64,000 nt of DNA from Chloroflexota bacterium (GTDB taxonomy: Bacteria; Chloroflexota; Anaerolineae; Anaerolineales; Anaerolineaceae). Within the stretch, counting starts at the first letter, position 1, and each line of letters begins with the position of its first letter. Of this stretch, positions 41,390 to 50,417 are shown in pieces. The notes below the pieces were generated by a model, which saw only the letters and a program-made list of their open reading frames with translations, was not told the origin of the DNA and made no database searches. The stretch spans positions 908,823 through 972,822 of the forward strand of contig SLTK01000007.1 in assembly GCA_004347695.1 (NCBI GenBank), written 5' to 3'. A program made the position numbers and the translations under genes.

Positions 41390-42238
41390 TTATTCCGGTC
41401 GGTTGCTGTTTTTTGGGCGGGTGACGCTGGTGGTCTCTTGTGGAAAATCGCTGTGCAGCGGGAATTGCGCATGCCAGGTTAATAAATCATCCAAAAAGCG
41501 CTGCAATCCTGCCGCCAGGGCTATCGGCTGCTCGAAAGGCAGCAGGTGACCGGCGCTGCGAATCATCTCAAGGCGGGCAATCGGCAGGTTGGTCGATAAA
41601 TAATGCGCCTGGGCTGGCAGGGTAAGCTGATCCTCTTGCCCGCAGGCGACAAACGCTGGCGTGTTGATCCGGGCAACCTGGTCGTGCAGATCAAAGCGGC
41701 TGCAGGCCAGCCAGTCGCCGTAGAGCACGCTGGGGCGGGCGGTGGTCATGGCCTTGAAACCCGCAGCAGCGACAGTCTGCGGGGAGCCTGCATACCCCAG
41801 CCGTTCTTGCAGGATTTGGTAACCGGCCGAAGCGGTTGATGCACTGCTCAGGTACGTAATGAGTTCGGCGGGCAGGTTGAAGCTGGCTCCGGCCGATAAC
41901 ACGCCGATCCCAATCACGTGCTGCGGAAAATCCAATGCCATCTGTAAGGCAATTGCCCCACCCAGAGAGTGACCGACAAAAGCTGCCTGAAAGATATGAG
42001 CAGCCGCTAAGAATTCGATAATAGCAGCGGTGTAGTCGCCGACCGACTGAATCCCGACGCCATTGGACCGCCCGTGACCGGGCAAATCCAGGGCGATAAC
42101 GGTATGCCCTATCAGCCGGCGAATTTCTGCCGGCCAGATTAAATGGCTGCTGCCCGCTCCATGGATCAGGATGACGGGCTTTTGATCCTTCTTCCCCCCT
42201 TCATGCAGCGAATAATAAAATCCGGCCTGGAAGGGCAT
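41390..42238 (-). CDS. Alpha/beta hydrolase
   Basis: A 282-residue hydrolase. HGAGSSHLIW is the oxyanion region, IALDLPGHGRS the strand-4 motif, FVGHSLGGAIALQMAL the nucleophile elbow, and the late SAGHLLPFEQP supplies the catalytic histidine; ACGQEDQLT supplies the acid. It is cytosolic. Substrate unknown. The product could be an esterase or a C-C hydrolase. Confidence 0.88.
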   Translation of the reverse strand: MPFQAGFYYSLHEGGKKDQKPVILIHGAGSSHLIWPAEIRRLIGHTVIALDLPGHGRSNGVGIQSVGDYTAAIIEFLAAAHIFQAAFVGHSLGGAIALQMALDFPQHVIGIGVLSAGASFNLPAELITYLSSASTASAGYQILQERLGYAGSPQTVAAAGFKAMTTARPSVLYGDWLACSRFDLHDQVARINTPAFVACGQEDQLTLPAQAHYLSTNLPIARLEMIRSAGHLLPFEQPIALAAGLQRFLDDLLTWHAQFPLHSDFPQETTSVTRPKNSNRPE

Positions 42239-42394
42239 TGCTATCCATCTTTATTTTTGATCGATTCGGGGGCGTCAACCCAAAAGGGCTGGCGAATTAC
42301 CCAATTGTAACAGGCATTGTAAAGAACAGCCCATTAATTTATGGCGAGCTTCAAGGCAATGCCTCTGATCTGGTCCACCCGATAAACGAGCGGT

Positions 42395-42961
42395 TCAGCT
42401 GTTTTGGTCGTAGGCTTGCTGGAGCCAGTCCAGCACTTCCGCATCTACGTCCTCCGGTGATGTAAGGCTGATCTGAAGAGGCGTGGACTCATGGATTTTA
42501 GATGGCTGCAACCGACCAAATGGTTTCTGCCCGGCTAAACGAAGTCCGAGGTCGACGCGGTTTTTGGTGGTTGGCTGCACCCGGGCAAATGTCCGGCGCG
42601 GGGTTACCAGCGAAACGTACGTCTTGCGCGCCTGAATGATCACATTGCCAAGGGCTGCTGCTGCCGTGATAACCGCATCGAAGATCGGCCGTAGCTGCGG
42701 CCGGTCGGCGTACTGTCCGTCGATCAGGTCTTCTGCAGAAGCGAGGAAGAAATCCGGGTAGCCAAATTGTTCCATCACCAGCAGCGATTGTGCATAACCG
42801 GTCACGCCCAAACGTTTAAGCCAGGCGCGCAGAGCCTGTTCGCTGGTAAAGCCTTCGCGGCGAATGCGCTGGTTCCATGCATCCAGGCCTTCGCCGGTGC
42901 GCTCCAGCAGCAGGCGGGCAGACATGTCATTCATTCCTTTCCAATCCCGGATTTCGGCCAT
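42395..42961 (-). CDS. DUF4287/DUF5655 protein
   Basis: A 188-residue protein of unknown function. The N-terminal half (MSARLLLERTGEGLDAWNQR, LGVTGYAQSLLVMEQFGYPD) resembles DUF4287, and the C-terminal half (IIQARKTYVSLVTPRRTFAR, TKNRVDLGLRLAG) resembles DUF5655. The Arg/Lys-rich second part might bind a nucleotide or nucleic acid. It is a single gene. Confidence 0.8.
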   Translation of the reverse strand: MAEIRDWKGMNDMSARLLLERTGEGLDAWNQRIRREGFTSEQALRAWLKRLGVTGYAQSLLVMEQFGYPDFFLASAEDLIDGQYADRPQLRPIFDAVITAAAALGNVIIQARKTYVSLVTPRRTFARVQPTTKNRVDLGLRLAGQKPFGRLQPSKIHESTPLQISLTSPEDVDAEVLDWLQQAYDQNS

Positions 42962-43193
42962 TTGCCCTCCTTGCGTTCCATTCCTGTCAGAAACAACATT
43001 TCCTGAATTTGTTCAAGTTCTAAATCGCTAAAGTGAAAATCTGGATAAATTTTATTAAAATTATAATATTGCCTGTGCTTGTTATAAATACCTGCAAATG
43101 TTTAAAGATCAACCCGCTTATCGTATTCTTGCCCCCTTTGGCAAACCCGTAAAAATCGGAATGGAATAGAATAATTACCAGAGGAATGACCGG

Positions 43194-43802
43194 ATGACCG
43201 CAGGATTTTGGTGGATACTGGTATCCATGATCTTATACGGTGGACTGCATTCGCTGCTGGCTTCGCGCCGGTTCAAAGCCGCGCTGCAGCGCCGTTTTGG
43301 TTCAGGCGGGATACGCTGGCACCGGTTTGTTTTCTCCATTCTCGGCGGGCTGACACTCCTGCCGCCCCTGGCGCTGGTGGCGCTGCTGCCTGACCGGCAA
43401 ATCTATATCATCCCCTCGCCTTTTTCGAGCTGGCTACGCTTGCTGCAATTCGCCGGATTGGTCGGGCTGGTTTACGGCGTGATGCAGACCGGTTTTTTCA
43501 ACTTTATCGGCCTGGACCGGGTACTCGACCCGGCGGCCGTTGACCGTACGCCGCAATTCATAACCGGCGGTCTTTACCGCCTGGTGCGTCACCCGCTCTA
43601 TACCAGCACCATGCTCGTCCTGTGGGCCTCTCCCTCTTTAAGCTGGAATCGCCTGGCCCTCAACCTGGGCGCCAGCGCCTATTTGATCATTGGCAGCATC
43701 TTCGAGGAACAGAAGCTGCTGGACGAATTTGGCGAGGAGTATGCAGCCTACCGCCGGCGCACGCCGGCCTTTTTGCCGCGCCTGCGCGGTCCGCAGGTTT
43801 AA
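43194..43802 (+). CDS. Isoprenylcysteine methyltransferase-like membrane protein (NnrU/ICMT fold)
   Basis: A 202-residue protein with about five hydrophobic helices. The C-terminal GLYRLVRHPLYTSTMLVLWA and EEQKLLDEFGEEYAAYRRR blocks are those of the ICMT/PEMT-type membrane methyltransferases. The SAM-binding His/Glu residues are present. Acceptor unknown. It ends 3 bp before comEC and is probably cotranscribed with it. AGAGGA lies before the ATG. Confidence 0.8.
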   Translation: MTAGFWWILVSMILYGGLHSLLASRRFKAALQRRFGSGGIRWHRFVFSILGGLTLLPPLALVALLPDRQIYIIPSPFSSWLRLLQFAGLVGLVYGVMQTGFFNFIGLDRVLDPAAVDRTPQFITGGLYRLVRHPLYTSTMLVLWASPSLSWNRLALNLGASAYLIIGSIFEEQKLLDEFGEEYAAYRRRTPAFLPRLRGPQV

Positions 43803-43805
43803 GCC

Positions 43806-46100
43806 ATGCCGCTGCTGGGGCTCTCGCTGGCTTTTCTGGCAGGCATCCTGCTGGCTGCTGCCGTGCCGGCGTCTGCCTGGGTATGGGGCTCCGGTAGTCT
43901 GGTTGCTGCTGTTTTAGCCGTGGCAGAATGGCGCTTGCAGCCTGTTCGCGCGGCATGGGTTCGATTGCGAGCCTGGCTGCCGCTCCCGCTCGGCGTCCTT
44001 CTGGCAGGTTTATTTTTAGGGGCGCTGCGCGGTCAAACTGCAGTCCCAGTCTGGGGAACGGGTGACCTGGCTTTTTATAACGGCAGCCCAGACCTCACCC
44101 TGACCGGCTGGGTGGCTGATTACCCCGACCGGCGCGAAAGCGCCGTTTTGCTGCGAGTTCGCATCGAAACCATTCAGCCCGACGGGCAAGTTTCTTTTCC
44201 GGTGAAGGGAGCAGCCCTGTTGCGCTTGCCTGCTGGCCGAGAGTTTCATTACGGCGACCGTCTGGTCATCTGGGGAACCCCCGAAGATCCGCCAGACGAG
44301 GCTGATTTTTCCTACAAAGATTATCTTGCCCGTCAGGGCATTCATACCTACCTGGCTCATCCGGCAGTGCGCCAGGTCGGAAGTGGAGCCGGCAGTCCGC
44401 TGATGTCTGACATCTTCCGCTTGCGGGAAAAAGCCTATCTCACACTCAACCGCATCTTTCCGCAGCCCGAGGCAGCGTTGCTCAGCGGGGTGCTCCTTGG
44501 CCTGGATCATGACCTGCCGTATGAAATCGTCTCTGCCTTCCAGGACACCGGAACGGCGCACATCGTTGCCATCTCGGGTTTCAATATGAGCGTCCTGGCC
44601 GCGCTTCTGATTGGACTGCTCGGCCGCTTTTTACCGCGCGGTTGGGCAGCGCTGGCCGCCGCGGTAACTATTGCTTTTTACACCTTGCTGGTAGGAGCCA
44701 ACCCGGCGGTTGTGCGGGCTGCCATCATGAGCAGCCTGGCGCTGTTTGGGCGCTTGATTGGGCGCGGCAGCGGCGGATTAACGCCGTTAGCCCTCAGCGC
44801 TGCGGTGATGTGCGCGGTCAACCCGCTATTGCCGTGGGATGCCGGTTTTCAACTCTCATTTACGGCCACCTTAGGCTTGATTTTGTACGGCGAACCGCTG
44901 CAAACCGCTTTCGAATCCTGGGCTGAAAACCGGTGGGGGGAAGCCGTTGCCAACCGCCTGGCCGGACCCGTAAGTGAATACTTCCTTTTCACGCTGGCTG
45001 CCCAGGTGACCACGCTGCCCGTGGTGTTGTACCACTTTAACCGGCTATCTTTGACGGCCATCTTAGCCAACCCGCTGATTCTGCCAGTTCAACCGGGAGT
45101 CATGATTTTGGGCGGAGTGGCTTTGATTGCGGGGATGGTTTTGCCGGCCATTGGACAGGTTCTGGCCTGGCTTGCCTGGCCGCTGGCGGCCTACACCCTG
45201 CGCGTGGTCGAGAGTCTGGCGCGGATTCAATCCGGAGCAGTATCCATAGGTGAATTTACTCCCTGGATGGCGCTGGCATTCTATGTTGTCTTATTTGGTT
45301 TGACTTTTGGCCGGGAACGTCTGGCGCCGCTGCGCGAAAAGTTAAGGCCTGGGCTGCTGTTTGCCGGGCTGGGGCTTGTCACGCTGGTGGCCTGGAGTGC
45401 TGCATTGCGCCTCCCGGACGGGCGTTTGCATCTTTTTGTGATGGATAGTCGGGACGGACAAGCCGTTGTGCTGCGTTTGCCGGCTGGGGGACGGGTACTG
45501 ATCGGCGGTGCGCCGGGCGCAAATCAACTTTCCAGTCAGTTGGGCCAGCTGACGGGTCCGCTGGAGCGCCGGCTGGATGCTTTGGTTTTGAACTCAGCCG
45601 GCGCCAGCTCGCTGGAAGGGCTGCCGTTGTTAATCGAGCGCTTCCCGGTAGAGCAGGCATTCTGGGCGATATCTCCACCGGATAAACGCGCTGGTGAGCG
45701 TGTTATCGAAGCATTGGCAGAGTCCAAAGCTCAGGTGACGTTGTTACCGAAAGGGGCACAGCTCCAATTGGATGAAGGCGTGGTGCTGCAAGTACTTGCG
45801 GTGGATGGTGAACAGGCCGCGCTGCAGTTGGAATACGACAACTTGTGCTTGGTGTGGCCAGAGGGTTTCTCGCCAGAAAAACTAAAGCGTTCTGGCAAAC
45901 GGGTGAACGGCTGCGTCCTGATCGGAAATGCGGATATGCCAGTGAACGAATGGGTAGATCAGATGCCGCTGGCGCATGTGTTTTTTGGCAGTGCGCCGCA
46001 AAATATGCCCGGCGCGCTATCCACCGGATTGAATGGTCAAATTGAACTGGTCAGCGACGGTGCTGGCCTGTGGGTGAATGCGGAAAAAGTGACGAAATAA
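43806..46100 (+). CDS. comEC: ComEC/Rec2 family competence protein with degenerate C-terminal domain
   Basis: A 764-residue membrane protein. Three N-terminal helices are followed by the OB-like ectodomain (LTGWVADYPDRRESAVLLRV) and the competence domain (SGVLLGLDHDLP, GTAHIVAISGFNMSVLAALL, NPAVVRAAIMSSLALFGR) with many helices. It would form the channel for incoming single-stranded DNA. The C-terminal metallo-beta-lactamase-like domain (from about residue 535) lacks the HxHxDH metal motif: LDALVLNSAGASSLEGL stands where LDALVLTHxDxDH is expected. No other competence gene is in the window. A 119-bp repeat begins 8 bp after the stop. Confidence 0.9.
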   Translation: MPLLGLSLAFLAGILLAAAVPASAWVWGSGSLVAAVLAVAEWRLQPVRAAWVRLRAWLPLPLGVLLAGLFLGALRGQTAVPVWGTGDLAFYNGSPDLTLTGWVADYPDRRESAVLLRVRIETIQPDGQVSFPVKGAALLRLPAGREFHYGDRLVIWGTPEDPPDEADFSYKDYLARQGIHTYLAHPAVRQVGSGAGSPLMSDIFRLREKAYLTLNRIFPQPEAALLSGVLLGLDHDLPYEIVSAFQDTGTAHIVAISGFNMSVLAALLIGLLGRFLPRGWAALAAAVTIAFYTLLVGANPAVVRAAIMSSLALFGRLIGRGSGGLTPLALSAAVMCAVNPLLPWDAGFQLSFTATLGLILYGEPLQTAFESWAENRWGEAVANRLAGPVSEYFLFTLAAQVTTLPVVLYHFNRLSLTAILANPLILPVQPGVMILGGVALIAGMVLPAIGQVLAWLAWPLAAYTLRVVESLARIQSGAVSIGEFTPWMALAFYVVLFGLTFGRERLAPLREKLRPGLLFAGLGLVTLVAWSAALRLPDGRLHLFVMDSRDGQAVVLRLPAGGRVLIGGAPGANQLSSQLGQLTGPLERRLDALVLNSAGASSLEGLPLLIERFPVEQAFWAISPPDKRAGERVIEALAESKAQVTLLPKGAQLQLDEGVVLQVLAVDGEQAALQLEYDNLCLVWPEGFSPEKLKRSGKRVNGCVLIGNADMPVNEWVDQMPLAHVFFGSAPQNMPGALSTGLNGQIELVSDGAGLWVNAEKVTK

Positions 46101-46107
46101 TGGTTTT

Positions 46108-46226
46108 GGTGCTGTCCCAAAAGCGGGCGGGCGTGGAAATCCGCCCCTACCTGTAGGGGATGGGTTCCACCCCATCCCGCATATGTGGTGGAATAAAGGA
46201 CAAATTTATTCTTTTGAGACAGCCCC
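46108..46226 (+). repeat. 119-bp MITE-like palindromic repeat, copy 3
   Basis: Same length and ends as copies 1 and 2 (here GGTGCTGTCCCAAAAG and CTTTTGAGACAGCCCC). It directly follows comEC in a convergent spacer, where its palindromes could act as a transcription terminator. The spacer 46101-46468 otherwise holds only the next repeat. Confidence 0.75.
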
Positions 46227-46262
46227 TGTATTTGGCCATTCAAATTTGACCATCCAGAAGCA

Positions 46263-46350
46263 GGTGCGTCGCTCCTTGAAATGTAACAGACTGGCTTTCT
46301 TGTTAACTCAGAAACAACGCACCCGAGAGAAGATTGGGTGCGAGGCGCCT
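46263..46350 (+). repeat. GGTGC/GCACC repeat, degenerate
   Basis: Hairpin 2 (GGTGCGTCGCTCCTTG ... CAACGCACC, 46263-46323) is followed by a truncated hairpin 1 starting GGTGCGAGGCGCC at 46337. Confidence 0.6.
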
Positions 46351-46468
46351 GCTTGGCCTTGGCGGCCCCATTCCGTTACCGGATGCAATTAAACGAAATG
46401 TTTTTGCGCCAATACGGCGCAAAAACACTCAAAATTCACATTACTCTCTTCGTCTTCTCCGTAAATCG

Positions 46469-47128
46469 CTATTCTTCCGCCTCGAGCTTTTTGCGCCTTT
46501 CAAGTTCTGCCGCCGATGGCGTGGCTAACTCGAATGTCCCGATCTTGATCTCCCCGGCTGGTTCATAAAAAGCCATAATGACGCCTGAGCCCGAGGTTTT
46601 GCAAGACTTGAGCTTTAGATTAGCTGGGACGGTGCCCTGGCCAAACAACCGTTTGCCATTCCCGATGACAAGTGGGAATATCCACAGCCGGTACTCGTCG
46701 ATAAGGTTGTGTTTTAGCAGCGTTTGGATCAGATTGCTGCTGCCATGAACCAAAAGTTCTGGCCCGTCTTGTGCTTTGAGCTTCCTGATTTCTTGGACAG
46801 CATCGCCCTTGATCAGCATGGAGTTGTTCCAGTCGACTTTATCCAGCGTTCGCGAGACGACATACTTTTTGGCGCTGTTGAGTTGGTCTGCGCCAGGTTC
46901 GGTGGAATACGGCCAGTGGGCTGCAAAGATTTCATAGGTTTTTCTTCCGAGCAGAAGTTCGGATGGCTGAGCCATCGATTCGCCCATAAGTTCATTCATA
47001 GTGTCGTCCCAGTAATTAACGGACCACCCGCCGTAGCTAAAGCCGCCGCTGGGATCTTCTGGAGGTCCCCCGGGAGCTTGCATGACCCCGTCAAGTGTAG
47101 CGAAAGTGTTGACAACCAGTTTTCTCAT
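46469..47128 (-). CDS. Dihydrofolate-reductase-like protein (RibD C-terminal fold)
   Basis: A 219-residue protein. VVNTFATLDGVMQAPGGPPE, LLLGRKTYEIFAAHWP, KYVVSRTLDKVDWNNS and LVHGSSNLIQTLLKHNLIDE are the blocks of the RibD_C/DHFR-like reductase family common in soil and water bacteria. It should bind NADPH. The substrate is unknown, and trimethoprim-type folate reduction is not implied. It lies in an apparent insertion between comEC and ychF. Confidence 0.9.
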   Translation of the reverse strand: MRKLVVNTFATLDGVMQAPGGPPEDPSGGFSYGGWSVNYWDDTMNELMGESMAQPSELLLGRKTYEIFAAHWPYSTEPGADQLNSAKKYVVSRTLDKVDWNNSMLIKGDAVQEIRKLKAQDGPELLVHGSSNLIQTLLKHNLIDEYRLWIFPLVIGNGKRLFGQGTVPANLKLKSCKTSGSGVIMAFYEPAGEIKIGTFELATPSAAELERRKKLEAEE

Positions 47129-47290
47129 GAGATGTTTACTCCTAATCTTTACAGCGGCTCGTGACAGTGCTTCCGAACATCTGCACGCCAGTGTCGGGCA
47201 ATGCTCGTTCGCTGTCGTATTTAAGGTTACTAGTCCGCTTCCACGCGTGAACGCAGTGTGGCGAGATCCGATGATACGTCCGGGAACAGG

Positions 47291-47653
47291 TCATTGCTCC
47301 ATTGGACTGACTAACTGGAAGTAATTCCCATCCGGGTCAGCCAGTGTCGCAATCCATCCGCCTTCCATTTCATAGGGTGCTTTAATGACCACTCCTCCCA
47401 GAGCTTTGATTCTCTCAAACTCCTCTTTGACTTGCGGCGTTTCAAAATTGATCATCACGCGCCCGGGGTCTTTTGTGTGACCGACCATTTCAGAATGGTC
47501 CAGGACGGACAGATAGCTTGACCCCACTTGCCAGCCAAAGAAACCATATTCTTCATCGGCCATATCTGCTGGTTTTCCGAGAACTTTCTCATAAAAAGCA
47601 GCTAGAACTTTTATTTGTTTCGTTCCGATCATGACTGAGTTGAGATTTAGCAT
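47291..47653 (-). CDS. VOC-family (glyoxalase/dioxygenase fold) protein
   Basis: A 120-residue single-domain vicinal oxygen chelate protein: LNLNSVMIGTKQIKVLAAFY, the central VMINFETPQVKEEFERIKAL and the terminal TLADPDGNYFQLVSP. Metal-binding residues are only partly kept, so it may be a binding or resistance-type protein rather than an enzyme. It has the same direction as the DHFR-like gene, with 162 bp between them that hold nothing recognisable. Confidence 0.85.
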   Translation of the reverse strand: MLNLNSVMIGTKQIKVLAAFYEKVLGKPADMADEEYGFFGWQVGSSYLSVLDHSEMVGHTKDPGRVMINFETPQVKEEFERIKALGGVVIKAPYEMEGGWIATLADPDGNYFQLVSPMEQ

Positions 47654-47833
47654 GTGGACTAATCCTTTCCTTCAGCGGTGCATTCGAGCGGATTGCAGCC
47701 GTATGTATCCTTCGAAGAGAATTCAGTTTATATATATAATATACTAATTTTATCATATTTATCATAATCAGATGACCGATCTAGCTAATCCTGAAATTGA
47801 CGCTACTCGTTTAAATAACACTTCCTTGGGACT

Positions 47834-47935
47834 GCTCGGCATGCTATGCCAGGCGCCCTGAGCACCGATCATCATGTCCAGATCGAATGGGTCGGCGATG
47901 GAATTGTTTTGTTGGTTAACGGCGATACGGCGCCA
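47834..47935 (+). pseudogene. Relic of a comEC-like 3' end
   Basis: The frame reads MPGALSTDHHVQIEWVGDG, matching the ComEC C-terminus encoded at about 46006 (MPGALSTGLNGQIELVSDG). Nucleotide identity by eye is only moderate, so the fragment is old or comes from a paralogue. It has no start and no upstream body. The spacer before it (47654-47833) is AT-rich and shows no gene. Confidence 0.65.
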
Positions 47936-47949
47936 CAGAGAGGACCAGG

Positions 47950-49017
47950 CTACCCCGAGTGTCGGATGTTGAGCACCTCGCCGTCCTGGACGATGTACTC
48001 TTTGCCTTCCAGGCGCAGCTTGCCTTTGGCGCGCGCTTCGCTCAGCCCGCCCAGGCTCACCAGGTCGTCGTAGGTGACCACTTCGGCGCGGATGAAGCCT
48101 TTCTGCAAATCCGTGTGAATTTCACCGGCAGCCTCGGGGGCGGTTGCTCCACGCCTTACTGTCCAGGCGCGCACCTCGTCCGGCCCAACCGTGAAGAACG
48201 ACTGCAAGCCAAGCAGGTCATACGACAGCCGGATCATGCGGTTCAGGCTGGGCTCTTCGATGCCGTATTCTTCCATAAAAAGTTGGGCGTCCTCGGCCGG
48301 TAGCTGGGCAATATCCATCTCCAGTTTGCCCTGCAGCGCAACCAGTTGGCTGTGATGGTGGTCATAGGTGATCTCCGGCGCTGCCTGGCCTTCGGCCAGG
48401 TTGAAAACCACCAGCACCGGTTTACGGCTGAGGAAACCAAAGCCGGAGAGCATCTTTTCTTCTTCTGCAGATATATCCATGTCGCGCAGCGGAATTTCAT
48501 CGGTCAAGGCCGCCTGCAAGCGTTCGAATAGCACAATTTCGCGGTCTATGGTGGCGCGATCGCGGCCGCCGCCTTTCTTACGTTCTTCAGCCAGGCGTTC
48601 CAGCTTGCGTTCGGCGGCAATCAAATCGTTTAAGATAAACTCGCCATCCATGGCCGCCAGGTCGCGGGCTGCATCAACGCTGCCCTGCGGGTGCGGCACA
48701 GCTTCATCTTCGAAGCAGCGCACAACATGAATGAACCCGTCCATCTGCGTCAACTGATTGAGCAGGGTACCTGCAATGCCGCTCTTGCTGGCGGAACCGT
48801 CCAGGCCGGCGATGTCAGCATAGGTCACCCTGGCATAAATCGTCTTTTTGGGTTTGAACATACTAGAAAGCACGTCCACTCGCGGGTCGGGTACCTCCAC
48901 GACCGCGGTATGCACTTCGATCTTGCCGGTCGTACCGGTTGGTTGGGTCGCCCGGGTAAGAGCGTTGAACAGGGTTGTTTTGCCGGATTGCGGCAGGCCG
49001 ATAATTCCAAGGCGCAT
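47950..49017 (-). CDS. ychF: Obg-like GTPase/ATPase YchF
   Basis: A 355-residue P-loop NTPase: GLPQSGKTTLFNALT Walker A, VPDPRVDVLSSMF (switch I region), YADIAGLDGSASKSG (G3), VFNLAEG in the base-recognition position and the C-terminal TGS-like domain (GEIHTDLQKGFIRAEVVTYD, then EYIVQDGEVLNIR). YchF/OLA1 proteins bind ribosomes and take part in oxidative stress. The gene is divergent from tRNA-Leu. Confidence 0.95.
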   Translation of the reverse strand: MRLGIIGLPQSGKTTLFNALTRATQPTGTTGKIEVHTAVVEVPDPRVDVLSSMFKPKKTIYARVTYADIAGLDGSASKSGIAGTLLNQLTQMDGFIHVVRCFEDEAVPHPQGSVDAARDLAAMDGEFILNDLIAAERKLERLAEERKKGGGRDRATIDREIVLFERLQAALTDEIPLRDMDISAEEEKMLSGFGFLSRKPVLVVFNLAEGQAAPEITYDHHHSQLVALQGKLEMDIAQLPAEDAQLFMEEYGIEEPSLNRMIRLSYDLLGLQSFFTVGPDEVRAWTVRRGATAPEAAGEIHTDLQKGFIRAEVVTYDDLVSLGGLSEARAKGKLRLEGKEYIVQDGEVLNIRHSG

Positions 49018-49030
49018 GGGGGTGAATACC

Positions 49031-49060
49031 TTGACCCTTCTGGTTATTTTGCGATATACT
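49031..49060 (+). promoter_or_regulatory. Promoter of tRNA-Leu
   Basis: TTGACC at 49031-49036 and TATACT at 49055-49060 with an 18-nt spacer, 13 nt before the mature tRNA. Confidence 0.75.
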
Positions 49061-49071
49061 CATCAATGCAA

Positions 49072-49159
<88 letters not shown>

Positions 49160-49169
49160 AAATTATAAC

Positions 49170-49193
49170 ACGCCCCCCTCGTCAGGCGGGGCG
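49170..49193 (+). terminator. GC-rich hairpin after tRNA-Leu
   Basis: CGCCCC(CC)T, loop CGTCA, then GGCGGGGCG. No T-run follows. It may serve in processing or termination. Confidence 0.5.
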
Positions 49194-49351
49194 CTGAGTA
49201 TTAAACGGTAGAGAGTTACCTGGCTGCTCCGATCAAGCAGGTATGGTAGGATAAACTTTAGTTTGTCCAGTCAGGCTAATGCTTCCCCTGCATTAAATTA
49301 AAGCATTTCCACGACGGCACTTTTGCGATAAACTAATTTCAATCCAGATGT

Positions 49352-49448
49352 CTGGAGGTTGAAGATATATGCCTTCGAGAAGACCCCGTCAGGGGTCTTT
49401 TTGTCTTTCAGCCTGTAACAAACTGCGCCTGAAAAAAAGGTTTCAGGC
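49352..49448 (+). terminator. Terminator and second hairpin in the pdxS leader
   Basis: AGACCCC, loop GTCA, GGGGTCT followed by TTTTTGTCTTT (49381-49402) is a classic rho-independent terminator. A second hairpin GCCTGAAA...TTTCAGGC is at 49427-49448, and pdxS starts at 49510. GGAGG at 49352 with ATG at 49369 could start a small frame that is open into pdxS. This may be an attenuator or simply the end of an upstream transcript. The rest of the 49160-49509 spacer shows nothing else. Confidence 0.6.
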
Positions 49449-49509
49449 CTGCTGCACTTTAGCCCGTGGTAGAATCAAACTGAAACTATCAGGTGTAGCT
49501 GGAGGTTTA

Positions 49510-50397
49510 ATGGAGCAGGAAACAGGTTCATTTACGATTAAAAAAGGCTTGGCTCAAATGTTAAAAGGCGGCGTGATCATGGACGTGGTCACTCCGGAAC
49601 ATGCCAGAATTGCCGAAGATGCCGGCGCCTGTGCGGTGATGGCCCTCGAACGCGTCCCGGCGGATATTCGCGCCCAGGGCGGGGTGGCTCGTATGAGCGA
49701 CCCGGAACTGATCCATCAGATAATGGAGGCAGTTACCATTCCCGTCATGGCCAAAGCGCGCATCGGCCATTTCGTCGAAGCGCAGATTCTTGAAGCGCTC
49801 GGCGTGGATTACATTGACGAATCCGAGGTGCTTACCCCGGCTGACGAAGAACACCACATCTACAAGCACGCTTTCAAAGTGCCCTTCGTTTGCGGCTGCC
49901 GCAACCTTGGCGAGGCTTTGCGCCGGATTGGTGAAGGCGCCGCCATGATGCGCACCAAGGGTGAGGCTGGCACGGGCGACGTGGTTGAGGCTGTACGCCA
50001 TGCCCGCAGTGTATTGGGTGACATTCGCCGGTTGCAAAACCTGCCGGATGAAGAGGTGATGGCTTTCGCCAAGGAACTCGGCGCGCCCTATGAGCTGGTC
50101 CTCGAGACCCGTGAGCTGGGACGCCTGCCGGTGGTCAATTTCGCCGCGGGCGGCATTGCCACTCCGGCAGACGCCGCCTTGATGATGCAGCTTGGCGTGG
50201 ACGGCGTTTTCGTCGGCTCAGGCATCTTCAAATCCGGCGACCCGGCCAAACGCGCTGCGGCGATTGTCAAAGCGGTCACCCATTACAACGATCCTCACAT
50301 TCTGGCTGAAATCAGCCGCAACCTGGGCGAACCCATGGTTGGCCGGCAGGTTTCGGCGCTGCCCGAAGGCGAATTACTTGCCGGACGCGGGTGGTAG
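49510..50397 (+). CDS. pdxS: Pyridoxal 5'-phosphate synthase lyase subunit PdxS
   Basis: A 295-residue TIM-barrel protein that makes PLP from ribose 5-phosphate, glyceraldehyde 3-phosphate and ammonia. [40 protein letters not shown] and the lysine in [10 protein letters not shown] (phosphosugar Schiff base), [15 protein letters not shown] and [16 protein letters not shown] are near-invariant. The start at 49510 has GGAGG 4 nt upstream. It is followed by pdxT 20 bp later. Confidence 0.97.
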   Translation: MEQETGSFTIKKGLAQMLKGGVIMDVVTPEHARIAEDAGACAVMALERVPADIRAQGGVARMSDPELIHQIMEAVTIPVMAKARIGHFVEAQILEALGVDYIDESEVLTPADEEHHIYKHAFKVPFVCGCRNLGEALRRIGEGAAMMRTKGEAGTGDVVEAVRHARSVLGDIRRLQNLPDEEVMAFAKELGAPYELVLETRELGRLPVVNFAAGGIATPADAALMMQLGVDGVFVGSGIFKSGDPAKRAAAIVKAVTHYNDPHILAEISRNLGEPMVGRQVSALPEGELLAGRGW

Positions 50398-50417
50398 TCA
50401 AGGGAACCGGGCACTGA

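Noticed and set aside
47654-47833. AT-rich spacer as a second origin or attachment site
   Set aside because: It contains no DnaA box, no direct repeats and no adjacent integrase.
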